This document shows positions 1 to 9,087 of a stretch of DNA of 64,000 bases, piece after piece. The position numbers and the translations under genes were made by a program. Location of the stretch: positions 1 through 64,000 of the forward strand of contig JAPKZO010000036.1 in the NCBI GenBank assembly GCA_026393755.1, read 5' to 3'. Every line of letters starts with the position of its first letter. Position 1 is the first letter of the stretch. The stretch comes from Acidobacteriota bacterium (GTDB lineage Bacteria > Acidobacteriota > Vicinamibacteria > Vicinamibacterales > JAKQTR01). Below the pieces are notes generated by a model that made no database searches, was not told where the DNA came from, and was given only the letters and a program-made list of their open reading frames with translations.

Positions 1-1020
1 ACCATCACTAACGCGGGCGCGGACTTCACGATCAACCCGAAGGTGGCGTCGGTGACGCCGACGGTGGCGGGCAAGACGTATGGCGACGTCGACCCGGCAT
101 TGACGGGGACCCTGAGTGACTTCCTCGCGGCTGACAACGTGACAGCGGTCTACGCCCGGACGGCCGGAGAGACGGTGGCGGGGAGTTCGTACACCATCAA
201 CGCGACGCTGAATCCGTCAGGAGCGCTAGGGAACTACAGCATTACCTATAACACTGCGGCCTTCACAATCGCCAAGCGCCTGGCGGCGTGGACGACGAAC
301 GCAAGCGGCAAGACGTACGGCGACGCGGACCCGGCCCCGCTGACGACAGGGAGCGGCAGCAATTTCACGGCGGCGGACAACGTGACGGCGACCTACGGCC
401 GTGCGTCTGGCGAGACGGTGACGGGCGGGCCGTATCCCATCACGGCGACGCTGAGCCCGGCAGGCGTGCTGAGCAACTACACCATCACTAACGCGGGCGC
501 GGACTTCACGATCAACCCGAAGGTGGCGTCGGTGACGCCGACGGTGGCGGGCAAGACGTATGGCGACGTCGGCAAGACGTATGGCGACGTCGACCCGGCA
601 TTGACGGGGACCCTGAGTGGCTTCCTCGCGGCTGACAACGTGACAGCGGCCTACGCCCGGACGGCCGGAGAGGCGGTGGCCGGGAGTCCCTACACGATCA
701 GCGCGACGCTGAGCCCGGCAGGCGTGCTGAGCAACTATACGATCACGAACGCCGGGGCGGCCTTCACGATCAACAAGCTGGCGGCGACGTGGACGACCAG
801 CCCCAACAGCAAGACCTACGGGACCGCCGATCCGAGTCCGTTGACGACGGGGAGTGGCACTTTCCTGACGGCGGACAACATCAGCGCAACCTACACCCGA
901 GCCCCCGGGAATACGGTCGCGGGCGGGCCGTATCTCATTACGGCAACACTGGTCGATCCGAACGGGAAGTTGGTGAACTATGAGCCGGTCACCAACATCG
1001 GCGCGAGCTTCACGATCAGC
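1..1020 (+). repeat. Coding MBG repeat array with near-identical 480-bp-spaced copies
   Basis: Bases 1-90 recur exactly at 481-570, and the following ~100 bases match with few differences at 592-690. The DNA repeat therefore comprises two alternating MBG modules of about 240 bp. This degree of nucleotide identity points to recent duplication or gene conversion within the gene. Confidence 0.85.
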
Positions 1021-2529
1021 CCGGCCAATACCACGACGACCGCACCGAGCATCAATGCGCACTTTGGGGATCCGCTCGTGACACTCACCGCGAATGTCAA
1101 GGCCGGCTTGCCGTCTACGGCAACCGTCAATGAGGGGTCGGTCACTTTCGTCGTGACAACGACGAGCGGCACAGTGCTTGCCACACTGGGACCCGTAACT
1201 GTTGCTGCCGGCGCGGCGAGCGCAAGCGTGACACTTGGATCGAGCTTTGTCGCTGGCCACTACAACGTCGCTGTGACGTACAACCCAGCCAGTGTTGCGC
1301 CGAATTTCAGCGCCGGCGGTACAACCTCCGGGTTGACAATAGACCCGGCGCAAACGACGCTCGTCATTACGAAGCCCGCAGACACTCAGTACAGCGATCC
1401 GGTTAAGCTGGCAGCCACCGTCAGCCCGACGATTCTCAATGGCCAGACAATCTCCGGTTCCGTGGAGTTCTTCATCGCCGGAGTGTCGGTTGGTTCGGCT
1501 GCGGTGAACAATGCCGGCGTGGCGACGAAGTCGGGAATCTCGAACATGCGGGTGCCCGCCAACTACGCTGTAACGGCTGCATTCACTAGCACGAACTCCA
1601 ACTTCACCGATAGCAGTGGCGTCGGAGTTGTTCTCACCGTAACCCCGGAGGACGCGCGAGCGGTTTCCACGGGATTGACGTCACTGAGTACTCCTTCCAC
1701 CAGTACCTCCAACGTGTCCGCGAAGCTCATGGCGACGGTCCAGGACATCACGGGCATCCTGCTCGACCCCGCCTATGACGGCGACCTCGGCGATACACGG
1801 AACGCGCGCGTAACGTTCGTGAACCGTAATCAATCGAACGCGCCGTTCCCGGGCTGCTCTGACCTGACTCCCACTCTAATTGCTCCAGCCGACCTCAAGA
1901 CAGGTGTTGTGTCCTGTGTGACCACGCTGACAACGGGAAGCGCGGACAGTGCCACCTATGAAGTAGGAATCGTGGTCACTGGCTACTACACGAGGAACGA
2001 CTCGTACGACGACTTCGATGTCAACGTGTACAAACCCGGTACCGGGTTCCTCGGCGGCGGCGGGTACCTGATCAACACCGCGTCGGTCGGTGTGTATGCT
2101 GGCACGGCCGGGACGAGAACGAACTTTGGCTTCAACGCGAAGGCGAAGACGCCAAAGGTACTCCAAGGGCACGTGAACATCATCGTACGAAGCCGCCAGG
2201 CCGACGGCCGGTGGAAGATCTACCAAATCAAGAGCAACGCGATTGATTCTCTGAGTATTACGCCGGGCACGGTAAAGGGTACTGGCACGGGACAGTTCCT
2301 CTCCAAGGCAACTATCTCGGATATCACGAATCCCCTCGCGCCGACGTCGCTCGGCGGCAACTACCAACTCCAGGTCACGGTCTTCGACAACGGCGAGCCC
2401 GGAACAAGCGACACGCTGGCGGTGGCGCTCTGGGACGGAAGCGTACTTCTGTTCTCCAGCAACTGGTCCGGTACGCCTCCCAAGACCGTCCCGCAGATCC
2501 TCGCAGGCGGTAACCTGCAGGCTCGTTGA
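1..2529 (+). CDS. MBG-repeat/Ig-like secreted protein, 5' end missing
   Basis: The frame is open to the left edge, so the gene is partial; the first possible internal start (GTG at 43) lies within a repeat and is not the true start. The first ~340 residues are MBG-type repeats of about 80 residues with the recurring motifs GKTYGDVDPALTG, DNVTA.YAR and NYTITNAG.FTI. Ig-like (Big_3-type) beta domains follow to about residue 540. The last ~280 residues are an unrecognised Gly/Thr-rich region (GFLGGGGYLINTASVG). MBG proteins are usually large exported or surface adhesin-like proteins; no signal peptide or C-terminal anchor is visible here. Export and surface role are inference from the family. 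Confidence 0.8.
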   Translation, partial: TITNAGADFTINPKVASVTPTVAGKTYGDVDPALTGTLSDFLAADNVTAVYARTAGETVAGSSYTINATLNPSGALGNYSITYNTAAFTIAKRLAAWTTNASGKTYGDADPAPLTTGSGSNFTAADNVTATYGRASGETVTGGPYPITATLSPAGVLSNYTITNAGADFTINPKVASVTPTVAGKTYGDVGKTYGDVDPALTGTLSGFLAADNVTAAYARTAGEAVAGSPYTISATLSPAGVLSNYTITNAGAAFTINKLAATWTTSPNSKTYGTADPSPLTTGSGTFLTADNISATYTRAPGNTVAGGPYLITATLVDPNGKLVNYEPVTNIGASFTISPANTTTTAPSINAHFGDPLVTLTANVKAGLPSTATVNEGSVTFVVTTTSGTVLATLGPVTVAAGAASASVTLGSSFVAGHYNVAVTYNPASVAPNFSAGGTTSGLTIDPAQTTLVITKPADTQYSDPVKLAATVSPTILNGQTISGSVEFFIAGVSVGSAAVNNAGVATKSGISNMRVPANYAVTAAFTSTNSNFTDSSGVGVVLTVTPEDARAVSTGLTSLSTPSTSTSNVSAKLMATVQDITGILLDPAYDGDLGDTRNARVTFVNRNQSNAPFPGCSDLTPTLIAPADLKTGVVSCVTTLTTGSADSATYEVGIVVTGYYTRNDSYDDFDVNVYKPGTGFLGGGGYLINTASVGVYAGTAGTRTNFGFNAKAKTPKVLQGHVNIIVRSRQADGRWKIYQIKSNAIDSLSITPGTVKGTGTGQFLSKATISDITNPLAPTSLGGNYQLQVTVFDNGEPGTSDTLAVALWDGSVLLFSSNWSGTPPKTVPQILAGGNLQAR
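550..591 (+). repeat. 21-bp in-frame tandem duplication
   Basis: The 21-mer encoding GKTYGDV occurs at 550-570 and is repeated exactly at 571-591, giving GKTYGDVGKTYGDV. The equivalent position in the upstream repeat (70-90) has one copy. It looks like a slippage product, or possibly an assembly artefact in a repetitive gene. Confidence 0.9.
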
Positions 2530-3148
2530 AGGCGGTAGCCTCACCAGCGCCGTCCAGGTTCACGATGGGGTCGACCGCCACAGAATCACCGCCGGTTGAG
2601 TGCGGGGCTTTGCGTTCCTCGCGGACCTCACCGAGGAAGAGCGCGTGCTCGCTGGTGACCAGCATCAGCGTTGCCCTTTTCTTGCCCTTTGGACGCCACA
2701 AAGTCCGGCAAGCGGCAGCAAACAGCGGCACAAAGCGAAACCGCAAGATCGTCAGGTGTTCCGGTGTCAGGCGCGCGGTCCGACACAGCGGCGCAACGCC
2801 CAGCAAGACGCGGCTAACGACGCTTGTTCCGCCTGTTAACCGGAGGGTTGTCCGCCTTCGCTCGCCGAGACTCGAGGCGAGCTTCGGCGAGATCCCGCCG
2901 AAGCTTCGCACCCGTACACCACGAAGCGTAGGCGAATAAGTTCGAATCTTACCTGAGGAGCCAGACCCGCTCGGAGCGCACGCGGGCTCGCTCCGAAGAA
3001 GAGCGCGCCGGAGCCTTGGCGAAGGCGTGCCGAGGATCCAACTTCTCCACTTCCCGTCTACTCCATCAGAGTTGGCGACGAAATCGCGCCGTAGCTCCGT
3101 CTGCGGAGTGAAGGCGGATGAGGAGCCAATCTCATTTTGTCGCAATCA
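2530..3148. other. Gene-poor stretch
   Basis: Open frames exist on both strands but I recognise no protein family in them. The right half holds GC-rich short inverted repeats built from GCTCGGAGCG/CGCTCCGA and CCGAAGCTTCG words, and one copy of the tRNA 3'-end-like repeat (2921-2959). I see no convincing start codon with a ribosome binding site. Confidence 0.5.
2921..2959 (+). repeat. tRNA 3'-end-like repeat, copy A
   Basis: This 39-bp segment matches 8820-8858 at 35 of 39 positions. It contains a T-arm-like hairpin: ATAAG (2936-2940), loop TTCGAAT (2941-2947), CTTAC (2948-2952), followed by CTGAGGA and GCCA. No matching 5' acceptor strand or anticodon arm is found upstream, so it is not a functional tRNA. 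It could be an attachment-site remnant or a dispersed tRNA-derived repeat. Confidence 0.6.
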
Positions 3149-3721
3149 CTACCCGTCGCCCGACAGTTCGGCGAGCAGCCACGCCTTGGCGAGCAGCCAG
3201 TCGCGTTTCGCGGTGCCCGGGGAGACCTGGAGGAACGTCGCGGCCTCATCGATGGTCAGCCCGCCGAAGTAGCGCAACTCGACGAGGCGGCTCTTGCGGG
3301 GATCGATGCGGGCCAGAGCCTCGAGCGCTTCGTCCAGTTCGAGCAATTCCACGCCGTGCCCGGGAGCCGGCAGCCGGGCCTCTTCGATCGGCAACTTCGT
3401 GACGCCACCCCCGCGCTTGGCGGAGGCCCGCTCCCGCACGTGGTCCACGACGATCCGCCGCATGATCTGGGCGCAGAGCGCCAGGAAGTGGACCCGGTTC
3501 TCGCAGCCAATCCCGCCCGCGCGCACGAGCCTGAGATACGCCTCGTTGGCCAGCCCGACGGACTCGAGGCTGTCGCCCGGACGGCGCCTCCAGAGCTGCC
3601 GGTGCGCGATGCGGCGAAGCTCCGCGTAGACGAGGGCAACCAGGCGGTCCAGAGCATCCTGGTCGCCGTGCTTCCATGCGTCCAGCATCGCCGTCAGATC
3701 GGCGTCTTCCCACTTCGCCAC
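3149..3721 (-). CDS. ECF RNA polymerase sigma factor (Sig-70_X6-like)
   Basis: 190 residues, the usual ECF size. The sigma-2 region spans about residues 25-95 (YAELRRIAHRQL, NEAYLRLV, FLALCAQIMRRIVVDHVR). Sigma-4 covers about residues 125-185 (LVELRYFGGLTIDEAATFL then VSPGTAKRDWLLAKAWL). The RxxRRxxxDHxR-type segment and this spacing fit the TIGR02999-like ECF group common in Acidobacteria and Planctomycetes, often encoded beside Ser/Thr kinases. It is divergent from the kinase fusion at 3919 across a 197-bp intergenic region. That suggests the kinase controls or is controlled by this sigma factor; no anti-sigma gene is seen. Confidence 0.9.
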   Translation of the reverse strand: MAKWEDADLTAMLDAWKHGDQDALDRLVALVYAELRRIAHRQLWRRRPGDSLESVGLANEAYLRLVRAGGIGCENRVHFLALCAQIMRRIVVDHVRERASAKRGGGVTKLPIEEARLPAPGHGVELLELDEALEALARIDPRKSRLVELRYFGGLTIDEAATFLQVSPGTAKRDWLLAKAWLLAELSGDG

Positions 3722-3918
3722 GTTGCGCGAATCCTACACCGGCTCGCCGCCCGTTGGCCATTCCGCCGCCCACTTGCGGATTGAAGATAGATGGACGGTC
3801 GCCGGACCACTTCGCGTCGAGGATGCTACAATTCGCGCCGTCCGCCTGCGGCGCTGCCTGCCGCCGGCCCCCGGCCGGGCAGAAGGTCGCGCGCTTAGGC
3901 CTCCCATCGGAGTTCGCC

Positions 3919-6900
3919 ATGAAGCAGGAACTCTGGCGGCGCGTCGAGGCACTGTTCCACGCGGCGCGCGCGCGCGCGCCGGAAGCCCGCGCGGCGTTTC
4001 TGGAAGAGGCCTGCGGCGGAGACGTCGTGTTGCGACATGAGGTGCTCCGGCTCCTCTCGAAGGAAGCTCAGGCCGCCAGCTTCCTGGAAAACCCCTCCTG
4101 CGAGTTTCGCGGGGAAGTCGAGGCGCTGCTTGCCGGGGACGCGGACGACGATGCGATTCCGGTGACGACACCGGCCGCGCCCGCCCGCCCCGTTCTCGAG
4201 GCCGGCCGGCGCCTCGGGCCGTACGAGATTCAGTCGGTGATTGGCCGCGGTGGCATGGGCGAGGTCTACAAGGCCCGAGACACGCGCCTCGACCGCACGG
4301 TTGCCATCAAGGTTCTCCCGCCGGGGCTCGCCGCGGATTCCGGCCTTCCGACATCGAAGACCCCCTGGCGCACCCGCTTCGACCGCGAGGCGAAGGCGAT
4401 CGCCAGCCTGAATCACCCGCACGTCTGCGCGCTTCACGACGTGGGAGACCAGGCAGGCCTGACGTTCCTCGTGATGGAGTACATCGAGGGGCAGACGCTC
4501 GCCGATCGCCTGCAAGGCGGTCTGCTGCCGGTGGACGAGGCGCTCACGAGCGCAATCGAAATGGCGGACGCCCTGGCGGCCGCCCACCGCCAGGGCGTCA
4601 TTCACCGCGACCTCAAGCCGGCGAACGTGATGGTGACGGCCGACGGGCAGGTGAAGGTTCTCGACTTCGGCCTGGCGAAGCACGTGGGCGCGCGGTTCGA
4701 CATCGAGCAGAGTGCGATGACCCCGACCGCTCCGCCGCCCGAGAGCGACCTCACGGAAGACGGCGCGGTGCTTGGCACGGCGGCCTACATGTCGCCCGAG
4801 CAGGTGGAGGGCGCCACGCTCGATGCTCGCTCCGACGTCTTCAGCTTCGGAGCCGTGCTCTATGAACTGCTGACGGGGCGGAGAGCCTTCCAGGGGCACT
4901 CGCCGATCTCGAAGATGCAGGCGATCCTGCGCGACACCCCGGTGCCCGTCCACCGCCTTCGACACGACGTTCCCAGAGCGCTCGAAGCCATCGTGACCCG
5001 GTGTCTCGAGAAGGAGCGTGATCTCCGCTATCCCTCGGGCGTCGAACTCCACGAGGCCCTGGCCGGCTGCCAGGCGCAGATGGCCACCCGGCCCGGGCCG
5101 TGGACGCTCCTGCGAGACCGGCGGTTGGCGGTTCCCGCGCTTGCAATCGTCGTCGTGTCGCTCGCGGCCGTCTCGTGGTCGCTCTGGGGGTTGTCACGCG
5201 TCAGTTGGGCCCGGAGGATCGCGTTGCCCGAGATCGCGCGCCTGATCGACGAAGGGCGGAATGCCGCGGCGTTCCGCCTGGTCCGGCGCGCTGAGCGCTA
5301 CCTGCCGAACGACCCGGAGATCGCGCGGCTCCGGGTGAACCACACGCGCCGCGCCTCGTTCCAGTCGGATCCACTCGGTGCCGACGTGCGGGTCCGCGAC
5401 TACATCGATACGGGCGCCGATGCCGAGTGGGACAACCTCGGCCGAACGCCCCTCGATGCGGTGGCCATTCCCGCCGGGCACCTGGCGTACCGGATCTCGA
5501 AGCCGGGCTATACGACCGCTGAGGGATACACGGCCAGCGCCGTCACCAGCGGTGTCGGGCGCGTGAGCGTCAAGCTGGATCTTGAAGGGACCGCGCCGCG
5601 CGGGATGGTCCGCGTGTGGGGGCGGATGCCAATCGGGAAATTCTGGCTGGACAAGTACGAGGTCAGCAACGCGCGCTACAAGGAGTTCGTCGATCGCGGT
5701 GGCTACGGAAAGGCCGAGTACTGGAAAGGGCCATTCGTCGAAGGCGGCCGGGTGATCGGTTGGGAACGGGCCGTCGCGCGTCTCACGGACGCCACGGGCC
5801 GTCCCGGCCCCGCGACCTGGCAGTTCGGCGCTTATCCCCGCGGACAGGACGACTACCCGGTCGGCGGCGTGAGCTGGTACGAGGCGGCGGCGTACTGTGA
5901 ATCGGAGGGAAAGGTGCTCCCGACGGTCCATCACTGGCAGGTGGCGGCACACCAGGGGATGTTCACGACCATCCTGGAGACGAGCAATTTCGGCGGGCGG
6001 GGACCGGCCCGCGTCGGAAGCTACGCGGGGCTCGGGCCGTTCGGAACCTACGACGCCGCGGGGAACGTGAGGGAGTGGTGCCTGAACGCGTCCGGCGACA
6101 ACCGCTGCATCCTGGGCGGGGCGTGGAACGACCCGCTGTATCTCTTCCAGCTCTCGGACGCGCGCCCCCCGTTGGACCGCTCGAACGGCAACGGCTTTCG
6201 TTGCGCGAAGTACGAGCTCGAGCCGCCGCCCGAACTCACCGGGTCCGTGGCCGTGTCTCTCGTCGCTGCCGACCGCTCCGGTGACCGGCCTGTCGGCGAC
6301 GAGATCTTCCAGGTCTACAAGGCGCTCCACGCGTACGATCACGGCGAGCTGGACGCAAGGGTCGAGGCGATCGACGAGGGTTCCCCTTTCTGGCGCCAGG
6401 AGAAGGTCAGCTTCCGCGCGGCCTACGGCAACGAGAGGGTGACCATGTACCTCTTCCTTCCGAAGAACGCCGTCCCTCCGTTCCAGGCCGTGGTGACGTT
6501 CCCGGGGACGTGGGCGCTGGACCTCCAAAGTAGCGCCCGGCTGGAGTCCCAGTGGTTCGACTTCTTCGTCCGGAGCGGCCGCGCGGTGGTGCACCCGATC
6601 TACAAGGGGATGTACGAGCGCACGATCGGGGAGAACTACGCCGCCTGCATCTCGAAGCCGAACGTCTGGCGCGAGCTGGCCCTTCAGTGGCACAAGGACC
6701 TCGGGCGAACCCTCGACTACCTGGAGACACGCGGGGACTTCGACCGCGAGAAGGTGGCGTACCACGGGCTCAGCCTCGGCACGGTGCAGGCCCCGAGACT
6801 GCTGGCGCTGGAGCCGCGCCTGAAGGCGGCGGTGCTGTTCTGGGGCGGGTTCCTTCACCGGGTCTCCGCCGAGGTCAACCCGCTCGACTACGCCCCTCGT

Positions 6901-7113
6901 TCGACGGTGCCGACGCTCATGGTCTCCGGTCGTTCAGACCCCCTCTTCCCGGAATCGACCAGCCAGATTCCCATGTTCCGCCTCCTCGGCACGCCCGACA
7001 AGGACAAGCGCCGCTTGGTCGTCGAGGGAGGGCACGTCGCCTTCAACCAGGAAGTGGTGCGGGAAGTTCTCGCCTGGCTCGACAAGTACCTGGGGCCCGT
7101 CAGGACCCGGTGA
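3919..7113 (+). CDS. Ser/Thr protein kinase fused to SUMF1/FGE-like domain and alpha/beta hydrolase
   Basis: 1064 residues from the ATG at 3919 (MKQELWRR); upstream codons lack family similarity. An N-terminal ~85-residue segment (LFHAARARAPEARAAFLEEA) typical of acidobacterial kinases precedes a PknB-type kinase: glycine loop IGRGGMGEVYKARD (~107), VAIK lysine 131, HRDLKPANV with Asp231, DFG Asp249, and APE-like SPEQ. A single membrane helix lies at ~403-425 (LAIVVVSLAAVSWSLWGL). A PEGA-like beta segment follows, then a SUMF1/formylglycine-generating-enzyme-like domain (~563-767: KYEVSNARYKEFVDRGGY, NVREWCLN, NGNGFRCAK). The last ~240 residues form an alpha/beta hydrolase with GLSLG nucleophile Ser952, SGRSDPLF acid and GGHVAF histidine. 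The kinase is cytosolic; the rest is presumably periplasmic. Confidence 0.92.
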   Translation: MKQELWRRVEALFHAARARAPEARAAFLEEACGGDVVLRHEVLRLLSKEAQAASFLENPSCEFRGEVEALLAGDADDDAIPVTTPAAPARPVLEAGRRLGPYEIQSVIGRGGMGEVYKARDTRLDRTVAIKVLPPGLAADSGLPTSKTPWRTRFDREAKAIASLNHPHVCALHDVGDQAGLTFLVMEYIEGQTLADRLQGGLLPVDEALTSAIEMADALAAAHRQGVIHRDLKPANVMVTADGQVKVLDFGLAKHVGARFDIEQSAMTPTAPPPESDLTEDGAVLGTAAYMSPEQVEGATLDARSDVFSFGAVLYELLTGRRAFQGHSPISKMQAILRDTPVPVHRLRHDVPRALEAIVTRCLEKERDLRYPSGVELHEALAGCQAQMATRPGPWTLLRDRRLAVPALAIVVVSLAAVSWSLWGLSRVSWARRIALPEIARLIDEGRNAAAFRLVRRAERYLPNDPEIARLRVNHTRRASFQSDPLGADVRVRDYIDTGADAEWDNLGRTPLDAVAIPAGHLAYRISKPGYTTAEGYTASAVTSGVGRVSVKLDLEGTAPRGMVRVWGRMPIGKFWLDKYEVSNARYKEFVDRGGYGKAEYWKGPFVEGGRVIGWERAVARLTDATGRPGPATWQFGAYPRGQDDYPVGGVSWYEAAAYCESEGKVLPTVHHWQVAAHQGMFTTILETSNFGGRGPARVGSYAGLGPFGTYDAAGNVREWCLNASGDNRCILGGAWNDPLYLFQLSDARPPLDRSNGNGFRCAKYELEPPPELTGSVAVSLVAADRSGDRPVGDEIFQVYKALHAYDHGELDARVEAIDEGSPFWRQEKVSFRAAYGNERVTMYLFLPKNAVPPFQAVVTFPGTWALDLQSSARLESQWFDFFVRSGRAVVHPIYKGMYERTIGENYAACISKPNVWRELALQWHKDLGRTLDYLETRGDFDREKVAYHGLSLGTVQAPRLLALEPRLKAAVLFWGGFLHRVSAEVNPLDYAPRSTVPTLMVSGRSDPLFPESTSQIPMFRLLGTPDKDKRRLVVEGGHVAFNQEVVREVLAWLDKYLGPVRTR

Positions 7114-7281
7114 GACGGGCGAGCTCGAGTCATCCTCCGAGCATGTCGAATTTGGCGCGGGCGGGCGGTCCGTTGGCCGTTTCCGCCCCCGCTTCCGGAG
7201 TACTGATGGGAGCGAGTGCCGCGTGAAGGCACCGCTTTCAGGAAGACGCCGCGAAGCGAAAGGCCACAGAGGAGATGTGCT

Positions 7282-8583
7282 ATGAGACTGCGCAGGTTGA
7301 TCCCCGCCGTGCCGATGATCTTGGCGCTGTTCGCGCCGGCGACTGCCGCCGCGCAAGTGCCGGCCGCCGTGCCGCTGCCCGCCGACTTGCAGGGCGAGCT
7401 GGGCGGCGTTCCGTATCGCATCCGGGTCCCGGCCAACTGGAACGGCACGCTGATCGTGTACGCCCACGGGTACGGCGAAAGTGCCGTGCCGCCGGCGCTG
7501 GCGCCGCTGCCCGCCGATGTGGACGCGCTCCTGGCAAAGGGGTTCGCGCTGGCCGCGTCGCGCTTCCAAGGGGGGGTGCCGGTGCCGCCACAGGTCCTTG
7601 CCGGGTACCAGGTCAAGGAGGGCATGCAGAACAACGTCGCGCTGACGGGCGCTTTTCGGGAGATCGTGGGCCGTCCTCTACGGACGATCATCTGGGGCAA
7701 GTCGCTGGGCGGCCTCATCGCGCTCGGCCTGATCGAGAAGTTCCCAGGCCTCTACGACGGGGCGGTTGCCCTGTGCGCCGCGGGTGCGGGTACGCCGCGT
7801 CGGTTCGACCATTTCCTCGACATCACGCTGGCCTACAAGGTCGCCTTCGGCTGGATGCCGGAGTGGGGGTCGCCCGGTGATCTTCGCGACGACCTGAACT
7901 ACATGACCGACGTACTCCCGCACGTGCCAACACCGACTCCCGGCAACTTCGGCCGCTGGGAATTCATCCGGCTGGTGAACCGGCTGCCGAACGACAGCTA
8001 CTACGTCAACCCGGTTGGGTTGCCGGAGAGAGGCCAGAACCTGTACTTCGCCTTCGCCGTTCGAGCGGAACTGGAGCGACGCGCGGGCGGGCCGGTGGCC
8101 GAGAACGTCGGCCGCGTGTACACGCTGAGCGACGACGACAAAGCCTACCTGGGCGGGCTCGGCGTGAACGCCGACGAGCTGCTGGCGGACATGAACGAGA
8201 TGACGAACATCACGTCCGACCGCAACGCCCGGAACTATGCCGCCCGCTATTTCGACCCGTCCGGTGACATCCGTCGGCCGGTTCTCACCGTGCACACGAC
8301 GGGCGATGCGCTCGCCCCGCCCAATCACGAGAGCGCGTACTGCGCCAGCGTCGGGCAGTTGGGCAACGGCGACCTGCTGATGCAGCAGTTCACCGCCGGG
8401 TATCGCACGCAGAGCGGGACCGCCGTGAACGGCCACTGCACGTTTACGTCGCCGCAGGATGTTGCTGGCATCGACGCGATGGTGAGCTGGCTCGACACGG
8501 GGATCCGGCCGGAGGAGGAGGCGCTCTTCCCGGCAACACTCGGATTCCTGCGAGGATTCGTCCCGCCGCCGTGGCCCTGGTGA
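7282..8583 (+). CDS. Secreted alpha/beta hydrolase
   Basis: 433 residues from the ATG at 7282, which has GAGGAG at 7269-7274. A signal peptide is clear (MRLRRLIPAVPMILALFAPA, then TAAAQ cleavage). The hydrolase core shows an HGYGES oxyanion-type turn, the nucleophile elbow GKSLGG and a late His in VNGHCTF, with VHTTGDALAPP as a probable Asp region. This fits a serine esterase or peptidase of the alpha/beta hydrolase fold acting in the periplasm or outside the cell. Substrate cannot be assigned. It lies 168 bp downstream of the kinase-hydrolase fusion on the same strand, so it could be a separate transcript. Confidence 0.85.
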   Translation: MRLRRLIPAVPMILALFAPATAAAQVPAAVPLPADLQGELGGVPYRIRVPANWNGTLIVYAHGYGESAVPPALAPLPADVDALLAKGFALAASRFQGGVPVPPQVLAGYQVKEGMQNNVALTGAFREIVGRPLRTIIWGKSLGGLIALGLIEKFPGLYDGAVALCAAGAGTPRRFDHFLDITLAYKVAFGWMPEWGSPGDLRDDLNYMTDVLPHVPTPTPGNFGRWEFIRLVNRLPNDSYYVNPVGLPERGQNLYFAFAVRAELERRAGGPVAENVGRVYTLSDDDKAYLGGLGVNADELLADMNEMTNITSDRNARNYAARYFDPSGDIRRPVLTVHTTGDALAPPNHESAYCASVGQLGNGDLLMQQFTAGYRTQSGTAVNGHCTFTSPQDVAGIDAMVSWLDTGIRPEEEALFPATLGFLRGFVPPPWPW

Positions 8584-8819
8584 ACGCCACCTGGGTGCCG
8601 GATGTCGTATAGCCGGCGCGACCCCGGATAAGGAGACACCGGGCGCAGACAACCAGATCGGCGCACAGCTCCAACCGTCGTACAGGTGGGTGCCTGAACA
8701 GCGCCCACCTCTCGCCGCGTTCCGGCGGCACGTGACATTCGACCTGACCGCTCGGCAGTGCGCCTGATGTTGGATGTGGCTTTGCGGCAGGCTCGGGTCG
8801 TCCCGAGCGACGTCGAGGG

Positions 8820-8858
8820 ACGAAGCGCAGGCGGGTAAGTTCGAATCTTACCTGAGGG
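8820..8858 (+). repeat. tRNA 3'-end-like repeat, copy B
   Basis: 35 of 39 bases match copy A at 2921-2959. The T-arm is perfect here: GTAAG (8835-8839), TTCGAAT loop (8840-8846), CTTAC (8847-8851), followed by CTGAGGG. No complementary 5' acceptor strand or anticodon arm is present upstream. It lies about 230 bp from the truncated recombinase. Confidence 0.6.
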
Positions 8859-9015
8859 GCAAACCTCTCCACGAAAACCACTCGCTTCCAGCCGCGGTTC
8901 TTAGAACTTCACCGCATTTGGCTTGTCAACCTGCGGAGTCGCCTCGAACCGATCGGGTAGGTACCGCCCGCGGAGTACAAAGCGCGATACGGTGAGCAGG
9001 CCAAGGTGGCCTGAC

Positions 9016-9087
9016 TCACACAACCCGCTCTCCGAGATTCGCGGTACGATTCATGTCCTCGAGCATGCGTTGGCGCAACGGTGTCAT
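9016..9087 (-). pseudogene. Truncated tyrosine recombinase N-terminus
   Basis: From the ATG at 9087 the minus strand encodes MTPLRQRMLEDM, then diverges to NRTANLGERVV and a stop at 9016-9018. MTPLRQRM.EDM is the characteristic start of IS91-associated/XerD-like integrases. The start codon keeps an excellent ribosome binding site (AAAGGAG, six bases upstream on the minus strand). Only about 12 residues match the family, so this is a remnant, identified from memory of the family start. Confidence 0.55.

Noticed and set aside
226-1353. Long open frame on the minus strand inside the MBG gene
   Set aside because: Arg/Gly/Cys-rich translation without family features, antisense to a clear repeat protein; it arises from high GC.
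2526-2939. Open frames after the MBG gene
   Set aside because: Rich in Ser/Arg, no RBS or family; they run into the tRNA-like repeat, which often produces spurious short frames.
2931-2963. A functional tRNA gene
   Set aside because: T-arm is present but no D-arm, anticodon arm or complementary 5' acceptor strand can be found upstream.
5194-6858. 554-codon minus-strand frame
   Set aside because: Shadow of the kinase-SUMF1-hydrolase gene, whose motifs are intact on the plus strand.
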